From: a virus
Strand: one strand, 5' to 3'
Virus record (IMG/VR): IMGVR_UViG_3300047478_000291
Span: 1-30,291 of that record
Length of the DNA stretch: 30,291 nt
Each line of letters opens with the position of its first letter. Position 1 is the first letter of the stretch. Both the position numbers and the translations under genes were made by a program. The notes under the pieces were generated by a model. It had not been told where the DNA came from, did not search any database, and worked only from the letters and a program-made list of their open reading frames with translations. Below, piece by piece: positions 14,132 to 21,791 of this stretch.

Positions 14132-14584
14132 TTATATCTTGCGATATGCGTATTGTACGTCCATCCTGATGCCATCAGTTGCAGCGTCTATAGCCGCCGT
14201 ATCCGTTCCAACTATGTATTGCTCTGGTGCAAGAATCGTGGTTGGAATTGGGATGGTGAGAACTTTTGATGTCGGAAGAACTACCTGAAGGGGCACGCCA
14301 GATCCAAATACATATCCGTATGCCTGACTAGCTGGTTGGAGTACTCCAGCTTCCATATAATATACACCAGCCCCTCCGATATCACTTGCGGTAAAGGAGA
14401 TTCTGCGATTGCCAACATTCGCGGAAGACGTGTACGAAATGTAGACAGAGAGTATCTGCCACTCCTCATCATCTGGAACAGTAATTAGTATAGTATTTCC
14501 AGCATTGTCCTCTTCCGTTACATGTTTAATTCGCCATGTATCAATGGCCTGTAAGGCGGGACCCTTAAAAGTGCGTGGGGTCAT
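14132..14584 (-). CDS. Beta-rich structural protein, unknown function
   Basis: 150 residues starting at ATG 14584 after an AAAGGAGG ribosome site. It looks like a compact beta-sandwich: alternating hydrophobic strands (ITVPDDEEWQILSVYISY, RRISFTASDIGG, LQVVLPTSKVLTIPIP) and a C-terminal MDVQYAYRKI strand. There is no signal peptide or membrane segment. This form is common in small phage head or tail decoration proteins whose outer strands respond to an exposed surface. It is the first gene after the strong hairpin that follows the tail tube gene. Confidence 0.6.
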   Translation of the reverse strand: MTPRTFKGPALQAIDTWRIKHVTEEDNAGNTILITVPDDEEWQILSVYISYTSSANVGNRRISFTASDIGGAGVYYMEAGVLQPASQAYGYVFGSGVPLQVVLPTSKVLTIPIPTTILAPEQYIVGTDTAAIDAATDGIRMDVQYAYRKI

Positions 14585-14614
14585 ATATGACCTCCTTTAT
14601 GTATTATGGGAACG

Positions 14615-14649
14615 AAGGGTGGGAGGGCATTATAAATCCCTCCCACCTT
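14615..14649 (-). terminator. Strong hairpin downstream of the tail tube gene
   Basis: A 10-bp stem (14618-14627 with 14638-14647) with a 10-base AT-rich loop extends by two more pairs past a one-base bulge. It starts a few bases after the tail tube stop. On the minus strand it is followed by CTTCGTTCCC rather than a run of T, so it may be a partial terminator or a 3' stabiliser that sets tube protein levels above those of downstream genes. Confidence 0.5.
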
Positions 14650-14654
14650 AGTTA

Positions 14655-15731
14655 CTAGGTCGGCCAGACGTAGCTAGCTGTCTGATTGCGAAGAGTGAAG
14701 CGGCAGTAGTCACCACTCGGGGGAGCAAGAGCCGTACCAGTAAACCGAGCCATAACGGCTTGGTTACCAGCAAGGGTAATGCCCTCAGTCATAGCGAACA
14801 TACATTCACTTGCCTCGATCTTCAAGGAGTAGTGCGAGGTCGATGCTCCAGGCATAACACTAGGAGAATTGATGAACACTTCCAGACGTCCAGTGTAAGG
14901 CTGAGCGGTCCACGCTGTACCAGTTACACTACCAGTTAAGATAGTTGCATACAGTTTTGGATCGTTCCACTTCACAAGAACATCAAAGGTGAGTTGGCGC
15001 ATAACAATCGTGATATCCTCGAGGAACGGAGAGCCAAAGATGCGCTCCTGCCGTAGATCGAGAGGAATATTCTGGAATGTTACTGTTGCGGCAACCACCG
15101 GAAGTTCTGCGCCACCATTAAAATCGGGCAGCTTCAGATACCCATTGGTTTCACAACCAACTGGAATTGATGGGTAATCCTCAAAAGTGCTATTCTCGTA
15201 TGACCATGCGGAGGGATCGTGATCGAATGAAAACTCACGCCCAAGCATGTCAACACGAGCAGTGATGGGCGAATCATTGGGGAATGTCATAGCCAAAGAT
15301 GTAACCTTAACATCTTTGAAGACTTCACCAAGATCCGTGTCAGCACCACCGTTCTTTCTCGGGATCATCTTGCGTACACTGATGAACGGAACGTCCGAGG
15401 GATCAGTTTTGAAACGGAAGACGTGATCGAATGGGGTTCCAAGTTCAACCACCGTTGCGGTGTCGCATTTGCCAAGAGCAGCGTAGATAAGCCATCCGAA
15501 GACGCTTTCTAGACGAGGCTGCATGGTCATGCCACCACTTACGAGCACGCCAGCTTTATACGGAAATGTAGGTACAGGTATACCACCTACTTCGGGAACG
15601 CCCAGACGGGTGTCGTCATTCGGAGCGAGATCGATCTGTGTCACACGATGCTTAAAGTATGACGCAGTGATAGTGCCGAGATTGGGTTGTGGACCGAAGG
15701 AGACGATTCCTGCCATTGCAGTTACGGCCAT
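14655..15731 (-). CDS. Major tail tube protein
   Basis: 358 residues starting at ATG 15731, with a TAGGAGG ribosome site. The protein is beta-rich with features of siphovirus tube proteins: an N-terminal FGPQP/LGTITASYFKHRVTQ segment, a central region with LAMTFPNDSPITARVDMLGRE (the repeated inner-tube hairpin pattern), and a late TFDVLVKWNDPKLYATILTG stretch. No sheath gene follows, which supports a non-contractile tail. Position also fits: after the tail completion gene and before the accessory genes, chaperone and tape measure. It is somewhat longer than simple tube proteins (about 200-250), so an extra surface domain in the C-terminal half is likely. Confidence 0.75.
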   Translation of the reverse strand: MAVTAMAGIVSFGPQPNLGTITASYFKHRVTQIDLAPNDDTRLGVPEVGGIPVPTFPYKAGVLVSGGMTMQPRLESVFGWLIYAALGKCDTATVVELGTPFDHVFRFKTDPSDVPFISVRKMIPRKNGGADTDLGEVFKDVKVTSLAMTFPNDSPITARVDMLGREFSFDHDPSAWSYENSTFEDYPSIPVGCETNGYLKLPDFNGGAELPVVAATVTFQNIPLDLRQERIFGSPFLEDITIVMRQLTFDVLVKWNDPKLYATILTGSVTGTAWTAQPYTGRLEVFINSPSVMPGASTSHYSLKIEASECMFAMTEGITLAGNQAVMARFTGTALAPPSGDYCRFTLRNQTASYVWPT

Positions 15732-15743
15732 ATTAAAAACCTC

Positions 15744-16286
15744 CTATGGTTTTTGTGTCAGGCACATCCAGTGAACTTTCCCTCGCCAAATATATGTTTT
15801 GGGAGGCCCACCGGACATAAAGAAATTTGTTCCTACAAGGAACATTTTGAAGGCGACTTCTCCCCAGTCGTCTGGGGATAGGCCATCTAAACTCAGGGTT
15901 TCTATTGCGTACTCAGTTCTTCCAAGAACGGTATAAGCCACTTCCATGGCCACCTCTTCAGTATACTGTTCCTGAATGAAGTAACAGCCAATATTTACGA
16001 TTCCTTTTCTCCACCAAGCGGCGGCTCCACCCACTTCGTATGGAGGCATACTCCATCCGATATTGGGATGACTCCCTAAGCTAACAATGCCATCTAACTG
16101 GTTTGGATTCTCCAGGTTACCACCCTGGACCGCCAGAAAGATAGAGTCTCTAACAGGATCATCCTGGTAGCGGCCCTTTTTGACAATGGTTGCCCTAGCG
16201 AGGTCACTCGTTCCAAGGCTATCAATAAGGTCATATTGAAGCCTAGCAACAAGCGTGTCGCATATAGTGTCGACTATGTGGCTCAT
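15744..16286 (-). CDS. Tail terminator/completion protein (probable)
   Basis: 180 residues; the ATG at 16286 overlaps the stop of the upstream adaptor gene in an ATGA (16283-16286), implying translational coupling. It begins with a helix (SHIVDTICDTLVARLQYDL), as in small tail terminator proteins, followed by alternating strands and helices and an aromatic C-terminus. The order adaptor, completion protein, tube is standard in siphoviruses, where this protein caps the tube and joins it to the head. I assign it from size and order; the sequence alone is not diagnostic. Confidence 0.55.
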   Translation of the reverse strand: MSHIVDTICDTLVARLQYDLIDSLGTSDLARATIVKKGRYQDDPVRDSIFLAVQGGNLENPNQLDGIVSLGSHPNIGWSMPPYEVGGAAAWWRKGIVNIGCYFIQEQYTEEVAMEVAYTVLGRTEYAIETLSLDGLSPDDWGEVAFKMFLVGTNFFMSGGPPKTYIWRGKVHWMCLTQKP

Positions 16287-16936
16287 GATTTTACGCCTCT
16301 TGATTTGCCAGCGATGCGTGACATCTCTAGCTCGAAACGCTTCATGAATGCATTCGACATATCCAAAATAGGATTATCTGTCGGAACGCCACTATCCACT
16401 TTCATCTTGTATTGACCAAGAGTTCCAGTAGATAAAGCCTTTGGAAGTAAACAGTAACTAGCTGCGTAGAACGCAATACCCGGAATACAGGTGGCAGGCG
16501 CCTCGATGACTTCCTCATCGAGCGTTGGTTCTGCCCATTGAGCCGAATAGTAAAGCGTACCCCCATCGGATAACTCCGTTAAGAACGTAAGATATCCATC
16601 CGGGTACTCAAGCCAAGCATTACCAGAATCACTAGCCCTCGCATATCCCGCCGACATAACAAGCTCGTTGAGATATGCTTCGCCATCCTCGTCGTATACA
16701 CCCTCTATCCTATAGATGTCAGAGGGTAGTTCAAGAACCTCTGTAGCCGACGCGATAGTAGCGGTTTTGGACTTCCAGGCCCAAGGCAGGATTGCCTTGA
16801 GCCCGGCTCGAATGCTATCCTTGAGCAGCAGAGCAGGAGTGACCTTGCCTGTTACTGTATCAGTAACATCAGGATCTACCTCGTCCGCGAGAAGGCGTAT
16901 TACTATCGACTTGAGCTCACCAAGTGTTGTCGCCAT
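16283..16936 (-). CDS. Head-tail adaptor (connector) protein
   Basis: 217 residues starting at ATG 16936 after an AAGGGAG ribosome site. The helical N-terminus (TLGELKSIVIRLLADEV, then LLKDSIRAGLKAILPWAW), a beta middle (ATEVLELPSDIYRIEGVYDE) and a helical C-terminal segment (MSNAFMKRFELEMSRIAGK) fit the phage adaptor fold that forms a ring under the portal. It follows the major capsid gene directly, the usual site for this gene. The stop overlaps the next start. Confidence 0.6.
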   Translation of the reverse strand: MATTLGELKSIVIRLLADEVDPDVTDTVTGKVTPALLLKDSIRAGLKAILPWAWKSKTATIASATEVLELPSDIYRIEGVYDEDGEAYLNELVMSAGYARASDSGNAWLEYPDGYLTFLTELSDGGTLYYSAQWAEPTLDEEVIEAPATCIPGIAFYAASYCLLPKALSTGTLGQYKMKVDSGVPTDNPILDMSNAFMKRFELEMSRIAGKSRGVKS

Positions 16937-16945
16937 AATGCTCCC

Positions 16946-18367
16946 TTACGGAGTGATCAGTCCACCGACTGTCGGCAGGGTTAGAGCACAGAAGTGGCAC
17001 TCGAACAAGTTTGGTTCCCAGATGTTGTAGCCCTGGATAATATCCCAAACATAGCGCCATACGCTGTCGAAATCATCGATTGGTTTTGGTTCGTAGAACT
17101 TGATCGGACGAGCAACCGAAGCCATGATGCCACCACGAGAACCGAGAACCAGCACGAAGCCGATGTGTCGGGCTTTGGTTACGAAGGCATAGTAAGTGCC
17201 TGCAGCACCAGAGACAGGGGTAGCAACAAAGGGAGCGGTGTACGCAAAGGACAATGGACGGTCGAATGACAGCGTATTTGCAGCAGCATCGAGAGCCACG
17301 ATCTTACGAACGGAGTTCTTTACAGCGACAGGATTCACGCCATTGGTAACCCCAAGAGCAGAGGTACGAACGGTATGGATCGTCACGATATCGCCAATGG
17401 CGAAATCGTTAGCACCAAAGTTCTCTAACTGGATAAGATGGTTTACGTCCTTCTGGCCAACGTACCAAGTTTCATCAACTTTGGTCGTCTCGGGATCGGG
17501 AGAGCCATCACCAGCATTAATAACTGTGGTTACACCATACTGAAAAGTGATGGCGCCAGTGTTGTACAACACGGCGTTGTTTAGACCATACTTGTCATTA
17601 GGGTGCTGAACGAAACGGATGTTCTTGAAAGAACCAAGCTCGTAACGGATTTCCTTGCCAGAGTATAGCTGGGCATCACGCCACATTGACGCTTCGTTCG
17701 AGGAAGCTGCAGCGATGCTGGCCATGAAATCGTACACAACACCTGGGGGTATGATGGCAATCTTTGCAGAGGCCATATCACCAGGAACTACTGGAGAACC
17801 AGTGTTTCCCAACCGGAGGTTCCAAGCGTTCACCATTTCCATGTTGAAGGTATCCGCAGAGGTAATGCTACCAATATCAGTGGGTGAACCACCGCCATCG
17901 GCATACGTCCAGTGGGCCTTCGGGCCATTAAGGAAAGAGTTACGTGCGAGCATTTCCATTTTCTTTACCACGGATTGCCCCAAGAGGCCCCGCAGTAGTG
18001 GTCGCCAGTCACGTCCACCGCTCATCTGCCATTGCTGGAAGATATTGCTGGATTCGTGTAACTGGACTTTATCGCCATATCGCTTTACAGCGAGTTGGCG
18101 TGCACGGCTGTCGACGTTCAATGGAGCGTCGATGTAGTTGGCTGTGAGCGGGATCTCCGCTACATCAACATCACCTTCGATCATTTCGGTGTAAGTCGTG
18201 GTTTCGGCACCTGTGCGCTGCGTGTCGTCATTGTAATCAATAAGTGGAGTGTATACCACGGGTTGATTGCGGAACTGCATTGCCACTTCTGGCATCTTCA
18301 AGTCCCACTTGTTCTGATCGATTACGGCGACAGGATTTATATCGTAGTAGGTTTCAAATGTACTCAT
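16946..18367 (-). CDS. Major capsid protein
   Basis: 473 residues starting at ATG 18367, with a CAGGAGAA ribosome site. It follows the scaffold and decoration genes and precedes the adaptor, the usual head order. The N-terminal part has an extended arm, and segments such as YTEMIEGDVDVAEIPLTA, RQLAVKRYGDKVQL and the helix LLRGLLGQSVVKKMEML fit the HK97-like N-arm and spine region of N4 gp56-like capsid proteins. Residues about 295-395 contain a beta-barrel-like stretch (FAIGDIVTIH ... KIVALDAAANTLSFDRPL) that looks like an inserted surface domain. No protease gene was found nearby, so it may mature without cleavage or by an unrecognised protease. Confidence 0.75.
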   Translation of the reverse strand: MSTFETYYDINPVAVIDQNKWDLKMPEVAMQFRNQPVVYTPLIDYNDDTQRTGAETTTYTEMIEGDVDVAEIPLTANYIDAPLNVDSRARQLAVKRYGDKVQLHESSNIFQQWQMSGGRDWRPLLRGLLGQSVVKKMEMLARNSFLNGPKAHWTYADGGGSPTDIGSITSADTFNMEMVNAWNLRLGNTGSPVVPGDMASAKIAIIPPGVVYDFMASIAAASSNEASMWRDAQLYSGKEIRYELGSFKNIRFVQHPNDKYGLNNAVLYNTGAITFQYGVTTVINAGDGSPDPETTKVDETWYVGQKDVNHLIQLENFGANDFAIGDIVTIHTVRTSALGVTNGVNPVAVKNSVRKIVALDAAANTLSFDRPLSFAYTAPFVATPVSGAAGTYYAFVTKARHIGFVLVLGSRGGIMASVARPIKFYEPKPIDDFDSVWRYVWDIIQGYNIWEPNLFECHFCALTLPTVGGLITP

Positions 18368-18386
18368 TGTTTATATTCTCCTGGGC

Positions 18387-18818
18387 CTAGAATTGACCAA
18401 CAGTGCGCCAATTGGTGCGCTTGTCGATGTAGAAGATGAATAAGCTGCCTTCACCTGCGGTACGTTTGTTGTGACCAACCGAGATGTAATCTGTGGTTGC
18501 GTAGTATTTTCCCGAAGTCATCGGGACTACATCACCATCAACTGGAGCAACATTAGTTCCACCAGAAAATAGTTCTGTTCCACCGCTATCACCGATCACG
18601 ATGTTATCGGCAGTTCCACCAGTGAAAGCATCTACAACAAGATGCATGACACCAGCTACTAAAATTCCGGCCTCGACGGGCACCTTAATCATCTTAAGTT
18701 TCGAGACGGAATCGCCTTCAAGGTCCTCATAAGTATAGTCTACCGCCTGAACTTGCAACGGGAAACTAACGAACGAAAACTCATTAGGGCCTACTTTACG
18801 ACTTTCGTAAGTAGCCAT
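18387..18818 (-). CDS. Head decoration/stabilisation protein (probable)
   Basis: 143 residues starting at ATG 18818 after an AAAGGAGG ribosome site, between scaffold and major capsid genes. It is beta-rich and small, with hydrophobic strands (VPVEAGILVAGVMHLVVDAF) and Gly/Thr loops (GGTADNIVIGDSGGTELFSG), as in capsid decoration proteins that bind at the threefold or twofold sites and stiffen the shell. The gene order scaffold, decoration, major capsid is common. There is no lectin or Ig repeat motif. Confidence 0.6.
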   Translation of the reverse strand: MATYESRKVGPNEFSFVSFPLQVQAVDYTYEDLEGDSVSKLKMIKVPVEAGILVAGVMHLVVDAFTGGTADNIVIGDSGGTELFSGGTNVAPVDGDVVPMTSGKYYATTDYISVGHNKRTAGEGSLFIFYIDKRTNWRTVGQF

Positions 18819-18821
18819 AGT

Positions 18822-19466
18822 TTATCCTCCTTTAGGGGATGAAGTTTCAATATATTGAGTGTACAGTTTATTATACTCATCCATACGTCCCTCGCGCATA
18901 GCAGTGAGAGCTTGATGTAGCAATCCTTCCGACCCCTTAATGGAGGCTGGGGGATTTGCGGGAGAGGCGCCAGAGACATTAGAATCAACTGCACCCTTTT
19001 TAATGGACTCGATCTTTTCCGCAAGAGTCTTCAGCTTACCACGTAGTTCGTCGCCTGTACCGTCTGGCAGAGCGTCCTCTTCAGGTTTAAGCCCAAGCAG
19101 GGGTACTAATTGCGGGAACTCATGGGTTATGATAGATACACGATCAAGTTGTGCCTTGGTCGTCTCTAGTTCGGTCAAGTATGTGTCCTTTTCTTCGTCA
19201 ATTGTTGCATGCGCAGTCTTTAGGGCTTCGTATTCACCAATTAACTTTTTGTTGGCCTCATCAATTTCGATGAGCTTTGCGGCAGTTTGAGCCCATTTCT
19301 CTTGCTCTTGCTGGTATTTACCCTGCAATCCGCCGAAACGTTTCTGCCATTCCGCAGTCTCGGCTTGGGCTTTTTTGATCGGGTCTTCTGGTAGGGCTCC
19401 AGGTGTAACTGTGGCGGTGCCAGTAGTTACAGTGGTGTCTCCTGCAGCGGGGATTTGATCGGTCAT
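18822..19466 (-). CDS. Capsid scaffolding protein
   Basis: 214 residues starting at ATG 19466 after an AAGGAGAA ribosome site. A Thr/Pro/Gly-rich N-terminus is followed by a long coiled coil from about residue 35 to 115, rich in Gln, Glu, Lys and Ala. After a flexible acidic and Pro/Ala region comes a helical C-terminus (LLHQALTAMREGRMDEYNKLY) that could bind the capsid protein. This composition and the place before the capsid gene are typical of scaffolds that shape the procapsid and then leave. The stop is 3 bases before the decoration gene start. Confidence 0.75.
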   Translation of the reverse strand: MTDQIPAAGDTTVTTGTATVTPGALPEDPIKKAQAETAEWQKRFGGLQGKYQQEQEKWAQTAAKLIEIDEANKKLIGEYEALKTAHATIDEEKDTYLTELETTKAQLDRVSIITHEFPQLVPLLGLKPEEDALPDGTGDELRGKLKTLAEKIESIKKGAVDSNVSGASPANPPASIKGSEGLLHQALTAMREGRMDEYNKLYTQYIETSSPKGG

Positions 19467-19500
19467 GATAAAAAGTTCTCCTTTTTTTCTTTAGTATTTG

Positions 19501-19845
19501 TTACATCGCGGCAACGATTTTCATCGATGCGGCGAGAGCAACCTGGGTTGATATTTCTAATTTAGTGATAGCACAGTCCTGAAACAGGAATAATGTTCCC
19601 ACAAATCCATCATTGCTATCATTGATATAAATAGTGATAGCGGTATCAGATGAAATCATTAGAAGTTTGGCCGTTGTAACAGATCCAAGGTCGATAACCG
19701 CCTTGGCTGTATCCATGGCCTGATTGAGAATAACATGATTAAAAACAGTCATAGCCTGAAGAGTCTCGGTGACGGTTTCCTGTAAGATTACAGTAGTGCC
19801 ACTATCAACCTCTGCAAGCGCAGTGCATTTATAAGTATAAGCCAT
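19501..19845 (-). CDS. Small head-region protein, beta-rich
   Basis: 114 residues; the ATG at 19845 overlaps the stop of the upstream gene by one base (TAATG), so translation is probably coupled. It looks like a beta-sandwich with alternating strands (TTVILQETVTETLQAM, AKLLMISSDTAITIYIND, GFVGTLFLFQD) and no charged core or enzyme motif. It lies between a 72-residue basic protein and the scaffold. It may be a virion surface protein or an assembly factor; the family is not recognised. Confidence 0.6.
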   Translation of the reverse strand: MAYTYKCTALAEVDSGTTVILQETVTETLQAMTVFNHVILNQAMDTAKAVIDLGSVTTAKLLMISSDTAITIYINDSNDGFVGTLFLFQDCAITKLEISTQVALAASMKIVAAM

Positions 19846-20063
19846 TAAAGTAAGCCAGCCTTTCTGTCCGCTTCTAAAGCTTTACGAGCCGCCTCCGGGA
19901 GGTATTTGGCTGCGGCACGGATAACCGCACGCCTTTCGGCTTTGTTTTTAGTGTGGCCACGTAGCTTTAGAGCAGATGCGGCCTGAGCCTTATTAGTTAC
20001 AGGAAATCTCCCACCGCTAACTGCGGCGTGCTTTTCGCGATCTTCAGCAGTAACTTTGGCCAT
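19845..20063 (-). CDS. Small basic head-associated protein
   Basis: 72 residues starting at ATG 20063 after a GGAGG ribosome site. It is rich in Ala, Lys and Arg and mostly helical. The segment GRFPVTNKAQAASALKLRG resembles the short RFPI-x-D-x-x-H/A-A-x-x-A-L motif seen next to capsid or protease genes in many phages, and the C-terminal helix (AIRAAAKYLPEAARKALEA) is typical of that small family. The function in the family is uncertain; DNA contact or portal association is possible because of the charge. Confidence 0.6.
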   Translation of the reverse strand: MAKVTAEDREKHAAVSGGRFPVTNKAQAASALKLRGHTKNKAERRAVIRAAAKYLPEAARKALEADRKAGLL

Positions 20064-20074
20064 ATATACCTCCG

Positions 20075-21685
20075 TTAGTCTTTACTCGACTTGATGCTTG
20101 TATCTTTTCCGGCACCGGAACCGGATGGTTGTGAAGATGGCTGAACTGGGTCTGGCGTTCCTGCCTTTGCGACTTCCGCCTCATACATCATCCAGTCCTT
20201 GCGCTTCTTCATATCGGCCTCGAGATCATCTACGTCACCAAACATATCAGTAAGATGCTCAACAGAACCAAGTTTTTGTGCAGCGCGAGTAGTAAGCTCC
20301 GCTGCCAATTGCTCCCTGTCTCTCGGAAGAGATGAGTACCATTTACAACGTATCTTAAGGCTAAGATCCTCTACGGATATTCCGCCTACCTTTTTAATAT
20401 ACGCCATACTAAGTATCATCTTAAATAGAATACTAATTCCAGTAGACCAGTGAACACGTTCACCCTTTGTATGGCTTACAAGGGGCCACATACGATTAGC
20501 GAGAGTGGCTCCAGATCTCTGGGATCCTTCGTCCTCGCCATCTGCTACTGCAGGAACATATACCTCGCGTCTGAACTCTTTGTGGAGATCGCTTGTAAGC
20601 ACAAGCATGGACTGAGATAATGATTCTCTCCGAACAGAGAATAGGTCTGGCTCTGTCTGTCCGGTAATATTTTGTCCTGATCCGATATCGATAACTCGGA
20701 TATGGGTTCCGATTTTACGCAGTGTAGGAGACCCACGGACATTTCTCATAACAAGTAATGAGTGGCTCTCATCACTTGTGGCGTCACCAGCATCAGCAAC
20801 ACGGAGATTCTTCTCCCGAGTGATGCCTTTCACGGCCTCTGTAATAACACTTGTGCCCCAGAAGCTCGTCGCCCTTTCATGTGGAATATACACGAATGGT
20901 ACAAATCCAAAGGGGTTTTTTCCCTCCAGCTTATACAGAGTATCCCCAAACTGTTGCTGAATAGGCTCCCTGTTAATAGTAATGGTGTAGTGGTCTTCGG
21001 TCCAGGTTTCGATGTACCAGCCAGTAGTTACTCCGCCGGGAAGCGCTACGCCAAATTGCTCTGCAGTATATCCATCGATTGGTCTAACTACCCACGCCTT
21101 TCGCAGCCTCCAAAAGTTATTCATATAAGGAATACACATAAACTCTTCTGGTAGAATCTTTTCGAGACCTATTTTACCAGAGGTTGGATCTGGTAAATCG
21201 GGGAGCCAGCTAACCTTAAAGATGCATCCACCAAATACTTGGGATAGAATGGCGTTCTCTTGCTGCATAGACGCTCCGCCATTATCAGCGAATACATCCA
21301 TGAGAAAGTCTTCTATCTTTTGGGCCTGCTCTGCGTTCGGCCTGCCATTTCTGATCATAACCTTTGGCTGCACCAGAGATCCATATGCGTTATCTGGAAT
21401 TTCTCCAAATAGCGTATACACATGCTTCATAAGTGCGGAGCGTATAGGATTAAGATGTAGTGGATAAATCTCTACTTCTGTGTTACCCTGAGTTTGCGTA
21501 TCGTTTAAGGCGTACCCAGTGTACCATTGGTCCAACTCATCATAGATAGATTGAAGTTCCGTAAATTCACTATACGGAAACTCTTCGATATCCTTCAAGC
21601 TAAATTGTACGGGTGACATATTGAATAGCGCAGATGAGAGCGAATCACCCATTAGTTCTGGTGGCATTACTGGTTTTAAGAGCAT
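20075..21685 (-). CDS. Portal protein
   Basis: I choose the ATG at 21685 (536 residues) because GGAGG lies 4 bases before it; an upstream TTG in frame is less likely. The protein has the layout of portal proteins: an N-terminal helical and charged region, a wing with mixed beta-strands, a central SDLHKEFRREVYVP-type region with long helices, and a charged C-terminus with coiled-coil sequence (DVDDLEADMKKRKDWMMYEAEV) before a Pro/Ser/Gly-rich tail. The portal forms the dodecameric DNA channel at one vertex and docks the terminase. Its neighbours are the terminase upstream and head genes downstream, the standard order. Confidence 0.8.
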   Translation of the reverse strand: MLLKPVMPPELMGDSLSSALFNMSPVQFSLKDIEEFPYSEFTELQSIYDELDQWYTGYALNDTQTQGNTEVEIYPLHLNPIRSALMKHVYTLFGEIPDNAYGSLVQPKVMIRNGRPNAEQAQKIEDFLMDVFADNGGASMQQENAILSQVFGGCIFKVSWLPDLPDPTSGKIGLEKILPEEFMCIPYMNNFWRLRKAWVVRPIDGYTAEQFGVALPGGVTTGWYIETWTEDHYTITINREPIQQQFGDTLYKLEGKNPFGFVPFVYIPHERATSFWGTSVITEAVKGITREKNLRVADAGDATSDESHSLLVMRNVRGSPTLRKIGTHIRVIDIGSGQNITGQTEPDLFSVRRESLSQSMLVLTSDLHKEFRREVYVPAVADGEDEGSQRSGATLANRMWPLVSHTKGERVHWSTGISILFKMILSMAYIKKVGGISVEDLSLKIRCKWYSSLPRDREQLAAELTTRAAQKLGSVEHLTDMFGDVDDLEADMKKRKDWMMYEAEVAKAGTPDPVQPSSQPSGSGAGKDTSIKSSKD

Positions 21686-21707
21686 TAATCCTCCGGACAA
21701 CTATCTA

Positions 21708-21736
21708 ATTATACGTTGTATCTTTGTTTACGTCAA
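21708..21736 (-). promoter_or_regulatory. Near-consensus sigma70 promoter before the portal gene
   Basis: TTGACG (21736-21731) and TATAAT (21713-21708) are separated by exactly 17 bases: five of six -35 matches and a perfect -10. It lies in the 106-base gap between the terminase stop and the portal start, with the ribosome site about 15 bases past the -10. It would drive the head and tail genes independently of the upstream cassette. This is the best promoter in the window. Confidence 0.75.
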
Positions 21737-21791
21737 GGCCTAATAACGCAAATAACGTTGGTTTCTGTTTGCACTTCTTTGAACAATTTGT

